The notes beneath the pieces were generated by a model. The model was not told the origin of the DNA. It worked only from the letters and a program-made list of their open reading frames with translations, and did no database searches. Shown here piece by piece: positions 34,895 to 44,321 of a stretch of 55,520 nucleotides of DNA. The first letter of the stretch is position 1. Every line of letters starts with the position of its first letter. Origin of the DNA: Vulcanimicrobiota bacterium (GTDB lineage: Bacteria > Vulcanimicrobiota > Vulcanimicrobiia > Vulcanimicrobiales > Vulcanimicrobiaceae); NCBI GenBank assembly GCA_003161435.1, contig PMOS01000006.1:1-55520 (forward strand), read 5' to 3'. A program made the position numbers and the translations under genes.

Positions 34895-34907
34895 CTACGC
34901 CAGCTCG
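34895..34907. repeat. 13-bp duplication of tRNA-Thr 5' end
   Basis: CTACGCCAGCTCG occurs here and at 33887-33899, where it is the end of tRNA-Thr (positions 1-10) plus three bases. The two copies delimit a segment of about 1 kb that contains the HNH gene and nuclease copy 1. This is the arrangement of a target-site or attachment-type duplication. Shared descent of the two nuclease 3' ends is the alternative explanation. Confidence 0.6.
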
Positions 34908-35404
34908 AATTCCCGAGCCCAGCGGATCCGACGTCTTTGATTGTTCGCGGGTTCCGCCAGCCGAAGATGGGCTCGAGTGGCCACAAACTCCTTCTCCGGC
35001 AGGATATAGACCTTCCCGTTCTGCGGGCAAAAGACCGCGATGACATCGGCTTGCCCGAAGTACGGGCGAGCAAAGACACCACCACGATGGGAGTGTGAGC
35101 TCGAGCAGCTATAGCGAATGACGTCGCCGCACAGTTTGCCCGTCTTGACCTGCACTCTCAGAATCCGCTCGCCGTCGTCTGCCAGCAGATCGTACCGATT
35201 ATTCTCCCCGAACGGGATCGAGATTTTGTAGCCCGCTTTGATGAGCGCCAGCAGGACAGCGGCTTCGGACCGATCACCGACCGCCTTCGTGCTGCGCTTA
35301 GGCGCCTCAACCTGTTGCTGGGCCTCGCGGTCGATCGCAATCGGCGGGTCTTGAAACAGAAACGACACGCCGTCGAACTCGCGTGACATCGTGGTGTAGT
35401 GCAT
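34895..35404 (-). CDS. PD-(D/E)XK endonuclease (copy 2)
   Basis: A 169-aa paralogue of copy 1. Catalytic candidates E47 (GDRSEAAVLLALIKAGY), D72 (GENNRYDLLADDG) and Q85-V-K87 (LRVQVKTGKL) are intact, and SSSHSHRG, GQADVIAVFC and KVYILPEKEF match. Both proteins start with the S/G-x-SFLFxDxPxxID pattern. Its end again reads ELA-stop with the 13-bp string CTACGCCAGCTCG (plus strand, 34895-34907), identical to the tRNA-Thr end of copy 1, although no tRNA follows. The gene probably sat against tRNA-Thr before later sequence was inserted. A second ATG at 35389 is possible. Confidence 0.82.
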   Translation of the reverse strand: MHYTTMSREFDGVSFLFQDPPIAIDREAQQQVEAPKRSTKAVGDRSEAAVLLALIKAGYKISIPFGENNRYDLLADDGERILRVQVKTGKLCGDVIRYSCSSSHSHRGGVFARPYFGQADVIAVFCPQNGKVYILPEKEFVATRAHLRLAEPANNQRRRIRWAREFELA

Positions 35405-35455
35405 GTTGGGATTGTCGCGAACCAGTGTGTCACCAGTGCGGCACTCGGAAAACGA

Positions 35456-38173
35456 CTAGGGGCGTGCGTTTCGGCCGGCTGCGATATAAGCGGCGAGTTG
35501 CGTCCGCGAGTTCAAGCCGAGCTTCGCATAGATCGCGGTCAGGCTCTTCTCGATGCTCTTCTCGCTCAGCGCGAGCGCCGCGGCGGTGGCACGATTTCCC
35601 ATTCCGGCCGCGACGAGCTCTGCGATCGCGTGTTCGCGCTCGCTGAGCACTTGCCCGGGGACCGGCGCGCTCGCGTACGCGTCACGCGCGAGACGGCGGA
35701 CCTCGCCTTCGGCGCCACAACGGCGATACAACGTCAGCGCCCCGTCGAGCTGATCGCCCACTTCGCGTGCGCGCGCCTCGAACAGCGGCCAGCCCAGCGC
35801 GGCGAATCCCTCTGCGGCACGCAGCGCATGCGCGCGACGTGCCGTGCTGTCGCTGCCTGCCGACACGGCATCGAGCAAGCCGAGGAGGGCGCGGTTCACC
35901 CGGTCCTCCGGCGCTTCGGCCCCCGCAACGACGAGGGGTCGCAGCGCGCCCGCAAGGTGCGGCGCATACTGCGCGACGATCGCGATCGATTCGCTCAACC
36001 CGAACGGGTTGCGCATGGCGGCGACCGCGCGCTCGAGCAACGGCATCGCTTCGCGCGGCCGCCCGAGGAGAATCAGCGCTTTGGCGCACGCGCAGGCCGC
36101 CTCGATCATCCCGAACGGATTGCCGCGGGCTTTGGCAGTTTCGACCAGCTCGAGGTCCAGCAGATCCTCGAGCGCCTCGCGATCTCCTAGCGCCGCCGCC
36201 ACGCCCAACCCGGCCAGCATCCGCTCCAACCGAGGAAGCCGCTCGCGTGTCGGACGCGTTTGCTCGACCAGCGTGCCCGCGAGCGCGACGTTACCGGCGC
36301 GCAACTCGATCTGCGCCATGACGGCGCGCGCATAGTCGACGTCTAGCCGGCTCGCCTGCGCGCGCTCGAGGCTGACCGCTTGCTGAACGCGCGCCGTTTC
36401 GAGCTCGCCCAAGTTGAGGGCCTGCACCGCAATGCTGCCGGGCAGCCAGCGCCGCATGTAGTCGCTCGACTCGATGGCGTCACAGATCGCGAGCGCCTGC
36501 GTGAAACAGGTGCGCCACGTCGACACCTCCGCGCGCTGAGCGTGCACCGAGCTGCGCACGCCGTAATACTCGAGCGCCACATCGGTGCTGCGATCGAGAG
36601 CGTTCTCGTCGACGGGTTCCAGGTAACGCCACGCGGCGTCGGGCCGGCGGACCGCTGCTTCCATCGCGGCCAAACGGATCGAGACACCCGCGCGCACGTG
36701 CACGGCGTTGGGCGGCACCAGCGTGAGCGTCTCCTCGCCGTACGCGCGTGCGGCGTCGGTACGACCGTCATTGGCGAGCGAACCGAGGACGAAATTTCGC
36801 TGCTGCACCGCGCGCTCGAGGTTTCCTGCCCGCAAGAACGCCGCCGCGGCGGCATCGCGAACCGCGACGACGCGGTCGATCGCGTCGGCGCGCAAGAGCG
36901 CGTGGCCGGCCTTCGCCAACGCTCCCCCGACGGCTGCGTCGTCGCCGTCGCGCCCGCGTGCTGTACGCTCGTACCAGCTCGCGGCCTCTTCGTATGCGTG
37001 GACGCCCATGGCTTCGTCGCCGGCGCGCTCGCAGTGCGGCGCTGCCGCGGCGAGCTCCCCCGCCGCCCAAAAATTGTGGGCGATGATCTCCGCGAACGCC
37101 GTCGCATCCGGCCGCGCGGCGAGCACGTGGGCGATGCGCAGGTGCAGCGGTCGCGTCTGCGCCGGGAGCAGCTCGCCGTAGACGGCGTCGCGCGTCAGAG
37201 CGTGACGGAATTGAAAGCCGTGCGGTATCTCCTCGCGGACGTCGACCAGCTGTAGCTCGCAGAGCCGTTGCAGCGGCGCGATCAGCGCTTCGAGCGATAT
37301 GCCGGAGATCTCGGCGACGAGGTCGGCGCGGAAACGGCGCCCGAACAACGATGCCGGCGCGAGCACGCTGCGCTCGCGCGCCGTGCACCGGTTGAGGCGC
37401 TCTCGTACGACCGCCTGTAGCGTGAGCGGAAGCGAATGCGCCGATTGCACCGTGCCGGAACGCTCGCGATCGACGACGTGACGCAGCAGCTCCTCGGTGA
37501 ACAGCGGGTTGCCGCCCGATCGCCGCAGCACGTCGCGCAGCATCTCCGGTGCGAGCTCGGTATCGCCGGCGAGAGCGCCGCGCAGCAGACGTTCGCTCTC
37601 GTCGTCGCCGAGCGGGCCGAGGCGCAAGAGCGAAACGCCGTCGCGGCGGAGGAGCCGGCCGAGCGGGACGAACAGCGAGTGCGTCGCGATGATCTCGTCG
37701 TCACGATAGGTGCCGATTAGCAGCACGCGGCGCGCGACGGCACGTTCGGCCAGCACGTCGAGGATCCCGAGCAGCTCGCCGTCGGCCCAGTGGAGATCGT
37801 CGAGCGTGAGCACCGCCGTCCCGCCCTCCGCGACGCGGTCGAACGCCGACACCACCGCGGCCAGCTGCTCGTCGCGCGACGGGGTGCGTTCGTCGAACGG
37901 ACTCGTTCCGTCCGGCGCGCGCAGCAGGTGGCCGAGCGCGCGCAGCGGCCGTTGGCCGAACTCGCGGCACGCCGCCCCCGCGATGCGGTGCCGCCCGGGC
38001 GCGAGGTGGTCGCAAAACTCGCGCACGAGGCGCGACTTTCCGATCCCCGCCTCACCCGCGATCAGGACCAAGCCGCCCCGGCCTTCGGCGGCCGACCGGC
38101 GCCGGGCACGCAAATGCTCCAGCTCGACGATGCGGCCTACGAACTCACGACAGACGACGCGTTCCGAAACCAT
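35456..38173 (-). CDS. LuxR-family regulator with AAA ATPase domain (LAL type)
   Basis: A 905-aa regulator of the MalT-like 'large ATP-binding LuxR' class. Walker A is GEAGIGKS at 40-47, Walker B VLTLDDLHWADGE. The N-terminus reads CREFVGRIVELEHLRARR. A long helical region with TPR-like repeats occupies about 380-830. The C-terminal LuxR helix-turn-helix is LSEREHAIAELVAAGMGNRATA then ALALSEKSIEKSLTAIYAKLGL. Such proteins bind an inducer and ATP, then activate promoters. The gene is transcribed away from the formate dehydrogenase genes and next to a Gly-rich secreted protein. Its target is unknown. The VAAGMGNRATAAALALSEKS recognition helix is typical. Confidence 0.92.
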   Translation of the reverse strand: MVSERVVCREFVGRIVELEHLRARRRSAAEGRGGLVLIAGEAGIGKSRLVREFCDHLAPGRHRIAGAACREFGQRPLRALGHLLRAPDGTSPFDERTPSRDEQLAAVVSAFDRVAEGGTAVLTLDDLHWADGELLGILDVLAERAVARRVLLIGTYRDDEIIATHSLFVPLGRLLRRDGVSLLRLGPLGDDESERLLRGALAGDTELAPEMLRDVLRRSGGNPLFTEELLRHVVDRERSGTVQSAHSLPLTLQAVVRERLNRCTARERSVLAPASLFGRRFRADLVAEISGISLEALIAPLQRLCELQLVDVREEIPHGFQFRHALTRDAVYGELLPAQTRPLHLRIAHVLAARPDATAFAEIIAHNFWAAGELAAAAPHCERAGDEAMGVHAYEEAASWYERTARGRDGDDAAVGGALAKAGHALLRADAIDRVVAVRDAAAAAFLRAGNLERAVQQRNFVLGSLANDGRTDAARAYGEETLTLVPPNAVHVRAGVSIRLAAMEAAVRRPDAAWRYLEPVDENALDRSTDVALEYYGVRSSVHAQRAEVSTWRTCFTQALAICDAIESSDYMRRWLPGSIAVQALNLGELETARVQQAVSLERAQASRLDVDYARAVMAQIELRAGNVALAGTLVEQTRPTRERLPRLERMLAGLGVAAALGDREALEDLLDLELVETAKARGNPFGMIEAACACAKALILLGRPREAMPLLERAVAAMRNPFGLSESIAIVAQYAPHLAGALRPLVVAGAEAPEDRVNRALLGLLDAVSAGSDSTARRAHALRAAEGFAALGWPLFEARAREVGDQLDGALTLYRRCGAEGEVRRLARDAYASAPVPGQVLSEREHAIAELVAAGMGNRATAAALALSEKSIEKSLTAIYAKLGLNSRTQLAAYIAAGRNARP

Positions 38174-38246
38174 CTCGGCCTGCCCATGCGGTTCGTGCGC
38201 CCGCGGTCACGGCCCTCGGCGCGTCCGCGGTACCCGGCCGTGGGAC

Positions 38247-39062
38247 TCAGTACGGAAACAGCGACCAGCTCGTAGAGCTCGGCGTCTTGTCGCCCTGCGT
38301 CGGGGTCGTCTGCTCGGTGCCGCGCGCCCCTAAGAACGACGCGCCGCGGAACGACGCCTCGACGTGCAGCACTTCCGTCGCCGGAACGCGCTGGGCCGGT
38401 CCGGCCTCATCGCCGCCTCCGCCGCCGCGGCGCCCGCCGCCCATCCCGCCGCCGCCCGGGAATCCGCCGCCCCGCCCGCCGCCGCGCGAAAATCCGCCGC
38501 CTTGTGCCGACTGCTGTTGCTGCTGCGCGATGGTGATCGTTCCCGTCCCGTCGGCGGAGATCGTCCGCTCGGCGTCGTGCTGCGCGGCATGCGCGGACAA
38601 GCTCAGGGTCGCCGGAACGACCGCGTCACCGGCCTCGACCCCGAGCGGCCACGACGCGCCGGCCGCCGGCGTCGCCAGCAGCGCCGAGAGCGCGCGGAGC
38701 CCGGGCGGGATCGGCCCCGAAGCCGCGCGGTTGAGCGCATCGCTCGGCGCGACGGGTACCGCGTGCAGCGTTCCGTCGGCACCCACTGCCAGGACGGCCG
38801 CGGTCGCGGCACCGGATTCAGGTGCCACCGCCACGACCACACGGCTGTTCGCGAGCCGCGTGATGACGATGACGCCGTGCACGTATTGCGAGCCGCGCGG
38901 CCCGTTGGCATCGACTTGGTAACCGAACACCGAGCTTGCACCCTGGCGGGACGGCACGAGCATCAGCGCCGGCGCCGCGGGGGACGGCGTGGGAGCGGCG
39001 GTCGCCGCCGTCATGCAAGCCAAGACGGTGCCGGCGACGAGCAGGAGCGATCGATACGTCAT
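38247..39062 (-). CDS. Exported Gly-rich protein of unknown function
   Basis: A 271-aa protein with a signal sequence (MTYRSLLLVAGTVLACMTAA). An LAC triad at residues 14-16 could be a lipobox, making it a lipoprotein; cleavage at ATA-AP is the alternative. A domain of about 130 residues (FGYQVDANGPRGSQYVHGVIV ... VVAVAPES) is followed by a low-complexity run of Gln (QQQQQ) and Gly/Arg (FSRGGGRGGGFPGGGG). The last 40 residues are Thr/Ser-rich. No family is recognised. It is upstream of, and divergent from, the formate dehydrogenase operon. Confidence 0.7.
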   Translation of the reverse strand: MTYRSLLLVAGTVLACMTAATAAPTPSPAAPALMLVPSRQGASSVFGYQVDANGPRGSQYVHGVIVITRLANSRVVVAVAPESGAATAAVLAVGADGTLHAVPVAPSDALNRAASGPIPPGLRALSALLATPAAGASWPLGVEAGDAVVPATLSLSAHAAQHDAERTISADGTGTITIAQQQQQSAQGGGFSRGGGRGGGFPGGGGMGGGRRGGGGGDEAGPAQRVPATEVLHVEASFRGASFLGARGTEQTTPTQGDKTPSSTSWSLFPY

Positions 39063-39155
39063 ATCCGCTCGATCGTCGCACGCATCCCTGAGAGAAAAAC
39101 GCGAACGCCGCGAACGCTCGGTGTGAAACCCCTCCCGCCGGGGGTACCAGTCAGC

Positions 39156-42100
39156 ATGCGCGAGGAAACCCCCGCCGGCGGCGTGCGCTCATGGCCGCTG
39201 GTCCGGCAGTTCACGGGGCGCGACAAGCACGCGCTCGGAGCGGCGGCGCTCTCCGCAACGACGGCAGCGCTCGAGCCGCGCACTGCCACCGCCGACCGTG
39301 TCGTCAAGTCGATCTGCCCGTACTGCGCGGTCGGCTGCGGGCAAAAGATCTACGTCAAGGATGAACAGGTCGTGCAGGTCGAGGGCGACCCCGATTCGCC
39401 GATCTCGCGCGGCCGGCTGTGCCCGAAAGGTTCCGCGACGCGCGGCCTCAGCACCAGCCCGTCGCGTCTTTCGAAGGTGCGCTACCGGCGCCCGTACGGA
39501 ACCGCATGGGAAGAGCTCGACCTCGAGACGGCGATGGAGATGATCGCGGACCGCGTCGTCGCGACGCGCGAAGCGACCTGGGAAGCGACGAGCAACGACG
39601 GCAAACCGCTCAACCGCACGATGGGGATCGCGAGTCTCGGCGGCGCGACGCTCGACAACGAAGAGAACTACCTCATGAAGAAGCTGTACACGGCGCTCGG
39701 GGTAGTTCAAGTCGAAAACCAAGCGCGGCTTTGACATAGCTCGACGGTGCCCGGTCTGGGCACCACCCTCGGCCGCGGCGGCGCGACGACGTTCCAACAA
39801 GACCTGCAGCACTCCGACTGCATCTTGATCATGGGCTCGAACATGGCGGAGAACCACCCGGTCGGGTTCCAGTGGGTGATGGAGGCTCGCGAGCGCGGCG
39901 CCGAGGTGATCCACGTCGATCCGCGGTTCACGCGCACCAGCGCGGTCGCGACCCGGCACGTGAAGATTCGGCCCGGCAGCGACATCGCGTTCTTGGGCGG
40001 CATCGTCAACTACATCATCACGCACGAACGCTGGTTCCACGATTACGTGGTCAACTACACGAACGCGCCAGTGATCATCGATCCGCGCTTTCGCGACACC
40101 GACGACCTCGACGGCGTCTTCTCCGGCTTCGACGCGAAACAAGAAGCGTACGACCTCGCGTCGTGGCAGTACGAAGACCTCGACATGACGGGCTCGGCCG
40201 GCCGCCGCATGGGCTCCACGGTGAGCGGTGGCAAGCTGGTGACGCACGAGCTCTCGCCGAGCGAGAAGGCCGCCGTGGATCGCCCGCTCGAGCACGGCGA
40301 GCCGCCGCACGTCGATTTCACGCTGCAGCATCCGCGCTGCGTGTTCCAGCTACTCAAGAGGCACTACGCGCGCTACACGCCCGAGATGGTCGAACAGATC
40401 TGCGGATCGCCGAAAGAGCACTTCCTCGCGGTGGCCGAGGCGCTGTGCGCGAACTCGGGGCGCGAGCGCACGAGCGCGATCGCGTACGCCGTCGGCTGGA
40501 CGCATCACACCGAGGGCGCGCAGTTCATTCGCACCGCTGCGATGATCCAGTTGCTGCTCGGAAACATCGGCCGGCCCGGCGGCGGCATCCTCGCGCTGCG
40601 CGGTCACGCCTCGATCCAGGGTTCGACCGACATCCCGACGCTCTACGAGCTGCTGCCGGGGTACATCCCGATGCCGGAAGAGGGGATGACCGACCTCGCC
40701 ACTTTTCTGTACGAGACTACGGCCAAGGGCGGCTTCTGGGGCCACATGGACGCCTACATGATCAGCTTGCTCAAAGCGTGGTATGGCGAGCACGCAACCG
40801 CGGAGAACGACTGGTGCTTCGGTCACCTGCCACGCATCAACGGCGATCACTCGATCTATCCGGCGATGATGGGAATGTTCGAGGGAAGCGTCAAGGGCTT
40901 CTTCTGCGTCGGTGAAAACCCGGCCGTCGGTTCGGCGAACGCCTCGCTGCACCGCCGCGCGATGGCGAATCTCGACTGGCTGGTGGTGCGCGATTTCTTC
41001 GAGATCGAAAGCGCCGCATTCTGGTACGATTCGGTGGAGATCGAGACCGGCGTGCTGCGCACCGCGAACATCAAGACCGAGATCTTCTTGCTCCCCGCCG
41101 CCGACCATATGCAAAAGGACGGCTCGTTCACCAACACGCAGCGGCTCTTGCAGTGGCATCACAAGGCGGTCGAACCCAAGGGCGACGCGCGCTCCGAGCT
41201 GTGGTTCTACTATCATCTGGGCAAGCGCATCCGCGAGAAGCTGCGCGCGTCGAGCGATCCGAAGAATCGCGCGATCAACGAGTTGACGTGGAACTATCCC
41301 GAGCTCGGCGCGCTTGAGGAGCCCGACGCGCACGCGGTGCTGCGCGAGATCAACGGCTGGGGCCCCGACGGGAAGGCGCTCGACGCGTACACCAAGCTGA
41401 AGCCCGACGGTTCGACGGCCTGCGGCTGCTGGATCTACTGCGGCGTCTTCAAGGACGAGCAGAACCAGGCCGCGCGGCGCAAACCGGGGCACGAACAGAG
41501 CTGGGTCGCACCGGATTGGGGCTGGGCGTGGCCCGCAAACCGGCGCCAGCTCTACAACCGCGCGTCAGCCGATCCGGACGGCAATCCTTGGAGCGAACGC
41601 AAGCGCTACGTGTGGTGGGACGCCGAGCGCAAAGAGTGGACCGGCCACGACGTTCCCGACTTCGTCAAGGACAAGCCGCCCGACTACGTGCCGCCCGACG
41701 GCGCGAAAGCGGAGAAGGCGCTCGACGGCCGTTCGCCGTTCATCATGCAGGGCGACGGCAAAGGCTGGCTCTTCGTGCCCGACGGGCTCGTCGACGGACC
41801 GCTGCCAACGCACTACGAACCCGAGGAGTCGCCGGTCGACAACGCGCTGTACGCGCAGCAGTCGAATCCCGTTCGTGAACGGTGGCCGAGCGCGATCAAC
41901 CCGTACCATCCGTCCGGCAGCGCGACGGGCGCAGACGTGTTCCCGTACGTCATGACGTCGTACCGGCTCGCCGAGCACCACACGGGCGGCGGGATGTCGC
42001 GCACGCTGCCGCACCTAGCCGAGCTCCAGCCGGAAATGTTCTGCGAAGTCTCACCGGCGCTCGCCGCGGAGCGTGAGCTCGTTCACGGCACGTGGGCGAC

Positions 42101-42404
42101 GATCGTCTCCGCTCGCAGCGCCATCGAAGCACGCGTGCTGGTGACCGACCGCGTGCCCGATTACGAGATCCAGGGCCGACCGGTCCGCGTCGTCGGGCTG
42201 CCGTTCCACTTCGGCCGGCGCGGCATCGCGGTCGGCGACTCGGCGAACGACTTGTGGTCGATCAGCGCCGATCCCAACGTGCACATCCAGGAGACCAAAG
42301 CCGCAACCTGTGACATCATCGCCGGACGGCGCCCGCGCGGTCCGGCGCTCAGCGCGCTGGTGAACGACTACCGGCGCCGCGCCGGACTGCCCGCGGAGGA
42401 GTGA
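39156..42404 (+). CDS. fdhA: Formate dehydrogenase alpha subunit, selenoprotein
   Basis: A 1082-aa molybdo/tungsto-bis-MGD enzyme read through an in-frame UGA at 39732-39734 (Sec193). Before it stands GVVQVENQARL; after it HSSTVPGLGTTLGRGGATTF. This is the FdnG/FdoG active-site context (ENQAR-Sec-HSSTV). The N-terminal [4Fe-4S] ligands are C54, C57, C61 and C89 (CPYCAVGCGQ, GRLCPKG). MGD-binding segments include MGSNMAENHPVGFQWVMEA and DPRFTRTSAVA. The C-terminal MGD domain has HTGGGMSRTLPHLAELQPEMF. It oxidises formate to CO2, passing electrons to the beta and NrfD-like subunits. No twin-arginine motif is present in the first 50 residues (RQFTGRD only), unlike E. coli FdnG. Annotation tools will split it at the UGA. 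Confidence 0.95.
39732..39764 (+). promoter_or_regulatory. Selenocysteine UGA codon and SECIS-like hairpin
   Basis: The UGA (39732-39734) is followed 11 nt later by a perfect 7-bp stem, GGTGCCC (39746-39752) and GGGCACC (39758-39764), enclosing the 5-nt loop GGTCT (39753-39757). The GGUCU loop is that of the E. coli fdhF SECIS, which SelB recognises. The 18-nt distance from UGA to loop is in the bacterial range. selA, selB, selC and selD are not in this window and must lie elsewhere for this to work. Confidence 0.9.
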
Positions 42405-43336
42405 CGGTGTCCGGACTCTACGACGAAACCGCCGCCGAGCGCGAGATGGCGACTCACACGCAGCAAGAGTCGCGCAAGGGCTTTTTCACCGACACCACGC
42501 TGTGCATCGGTTGCAAAGCCTGCGAGGTGGCGTGCAAGGAGTGGAACCAGCTGCCTGCCGACGGCTACGCCTTCACCGGCAACTCGTACGACAACACCGG
42601 CGAGTTGAACGGGTCGACCTGGCGACACGTCGCGTTCGTCGAGCAGCTCCGCAGCGGCGCGCTAGCCGCACCGGCGGCGCCACCGCCGCAATCGCCAGCG
42701 CAATCACAATCGCAGTCGCAATCGCAGGGCGCGCCGACCGGCGGCCACCAAGTCGTGCATCCGGATGCGGGCCGATGGCTGATGGAGTCCGACGTCTGCA
42801 AACATTGCACGCATGCGGCCTGCCTCGACGTCTGTCCCACCGGAGCGCTCGTGCGCACCGAGTTCGGCACGGTCGTCGTCCAGCAGGACGTCTGCAACGG
42901 CTGCGGCTACTGCGTCCCGGCCTGCCCGTTCGGCGTCATCGACAAACGAGACTACGATGGCCACGCGGGCAAATGCACGCTGTGCTACGATCGCCTGCAG
43001 GACGGCGAAACACCGGCTTGCGCGAAGGCGTGCCCGACCGAGTCGATCCAGTACGGCGACGTCGAGGAGCTGCGAACGCGCGCCGATGCGCGGCTGGCGA
43101 AGCTGCAGCGCGAGGGTCAGTACACGGACGCGAGCCTGTACCTGCGCGACACCGGCGACGGGATCGGCGGCGCGGGCGCGTTCTTTCTATTGCTCGACAA
43201 GCCCGAAGTCTACGGTCTTCCTCCCGACCCGTTCGACACGACGCGCGACCTCGGCCGTTTGTGGCGGCACGCCGGATACGCCGCGCTCGCGCTCGTCGGC
43301 GTGACCGCGCTCGCCGCGCTCGGCACACGACGATGA
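42401..43336 (+). CDS. fdhB: Formate dehydrogenase beta subunit, four [4Fe-4S] ferredoxin
   Basis: A 311-aa iron-sulfur subunit. The GTG start overlaps the alpha stop (GTGA). Four Cys clusters are visible: CIGCKACEVACKEW (residues about 32-45), CKHCTHAACLDVCPTG, CNGCGYCVPACPFGV and CTLCYDRLQDGETPACAKACP. A Pro/Ala/Gln linker with a (SQ)n run lies between clusters I and II (residues about 95-115). The C-terminal hydrophobic helix (AGYAALALVGVTALAALG) would anchor it to the membrane subunit. It transfers electrons from the alpha subunit to the quinone side, as in FdnH/FdoH. The SQ linker is unusual for the family. Confidence 0.94.
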   Translation: MTVSGLYDETAAEREMATHTQQESRKGFFTDTTLCIGCKACEVACKEWNQLPADGYAFTGNSYDNTGELNGSTWRHVAFVEQLRSGALAAPAAPPPQSPAQSQSQSQSQGAPTGGHQVVHPDAGRWLMESDVCKHCTHAACLDVCPTGALVRTEFGTVVVQQDVCNGCGYCVPACPFGVIDKRDYDGHAGKCTLCYDRLQDGETPACAKACPTESIQYGDVEELRTRADARLAKLQREGQYTDASLYLRDTGDGIGGAGAFFLLLDKPEVYGLPPDPFDTTRDLGRLWRHAGYAALALVGVTALAALGTRR

Positions 43337-44286
43337 ACGTGTCGAACGAAACGCTTCCCACTGCCGCCGACACGGGTGCCGTGCCAAAGAGCGCATCGTA
43401 CTACGGGCGGCCGATCGTCAAGCCGCACGTTTGGAAGCCGTACATCGCGTGGTACTTCTGGATCGGCGGCGCCGCCGGTGCCGCGTCGGTGGAATGCGTC
43501 TGCGCCCGGATGCGCGGCGCCGACGCCTTGGCCACCGTGGAGAAGCGCGCGGCACTCGCCGGCGTGCTCGTCGCGCCGGTGCTGCTGATCGCCGATCTCG
43601 GCGTTCCGTCGCGCTTCATCAACATGCTGCGCGTCTTCAAGCTGACCTCGCCGATGAACCTCGGCTCCTGGATACTCACCGCGTTCGGCGGCGCGATCGG
43701 GGCCTCGACGTTCGCCGAGCTGCTCGGGTGGAAGCGCACGTCGCGCGCGCTCGAGGTCGTCGCCGCGGGCCTGGGCCCGGCGCTGACCGTGTATACCGCC
43801 GTGCTGGTCGCCGACACGGCGACGCCGGTGTGGCACGAAGCCGGTGACACGCTTCCGTTCGTGTTCGCGGCCAGCGGCGTGGCGAGCGCCGGTGCCGTCG
43901 GTGTCGCGTTCGCGCCATCCCAACAAAACGGCTCTGCGCGCCGGCTGATGATCGGCGGCGCCATCGGTCTGCTTGCGGCAGGCGCCGCCATGGAGAAACG
44001 ACTTGGGCCGCTGCTCGGCGAACCCTATCGAACGGGGACGGGCGGAAGCTTTCGCGCGACGTCCGGCGCGCTCAGTGCAGCCGGCATCGTCGTCGGACTG
44101 CTCGGCCATAAAAATCGCACCGCGTCGCGTCTGGCCGCCACGTGCGTGGCCGCTGCCTGCGTCCTCGAGCGCTTCGCGGTCAGCGCCGCCGGCAAACAAT
44201 CCGCGCAAGACCCCAAGTACACCATAGAGCCGCAACGCGCGCGCCTGAACGCGCGCCGGGATCTCGATCTCGAATCGTCAGGCTGA
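43333..44286 (+). CDS. nrfD: NrfD-type membrane subunit of formate dehydrogenase
   Basis: A 317-aa polytopic protein; the ATG overlaps the beta stop by 4 bp. Helices: YIAWYFWIGGAAGAASV, LAGVLVAPVLLIADLGVP, MNLGSWILTAFGGAIGAS, VVAAGLGPALTVYTAVLVAD, LPFVFAASGVASAGAVGVAF and others. NrfD/PsrC landmarks are W(Y/K)xYIAWYFWIGGAAGA and IADLGVPSRFINMLRVFKLTSPMNLGSW. It belongs to the NrfD family, not the cytochrome b type used in E. coli FdnI, and probably reduces a quinone. The last gene of the operon. The soluble C-terminal tail (PKYTIEPQRARLNAR) is cytoplasmic or periplasmic depending on orientation. Confidence 0.92.
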   Translation: MNVSNETLPTAADTGAVPKSASYYGRPIVKPHVWKPYIAWYFWIGGAAGAASVECVCARMRGADALATVEKRAALAGVLVAPVLLIADLGVPSRFINMLRVFKLTSPMNLGSWILTAFGGAIGASTFAELLGWKRTSRALEVVAAGLGPALTVYTAVLVADTATPVWHEAGDTLPFVFAASGVASAGAVGVAFAPSQQNGSARRLMIGGAIGLLAAGAAMEKRLGPLLGEPYRTGTGGSFRATSGALSAAGIVVGLLGHKNRTASRLAATCVAAACVLERFAVSAAGKQSAQDPKYTIEPQRARLNARRDLDLESSG

Positions 44287-44321
44287 GGGACCATTTCGGT
44301 TTCCTTCGCGGCGAAAGCAGC

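Noticed and set aside
34453..35085. A 210-aa version of the HNH protein
   Set aside because: The first 72 codons overlap nuclease copy 2 and look unlike protein; the ATG pair at 34869/34866 with GGAAG upstream is the likely start.
33887..35404. Group I intron in tRNA-Thr
   Set aside because: tRNA-Thr is uninterrupted with perfect stems, and no intron core was recognised near the nuclease genes.
39732..39734. In-frame TGA as a nonsense mutation or sequencing error in formate dehydrogenase
   Set aside because: The flanking residues are the selenocysteine active site of this family and a SECIS-like hairpin follows, so it is read as Sec.
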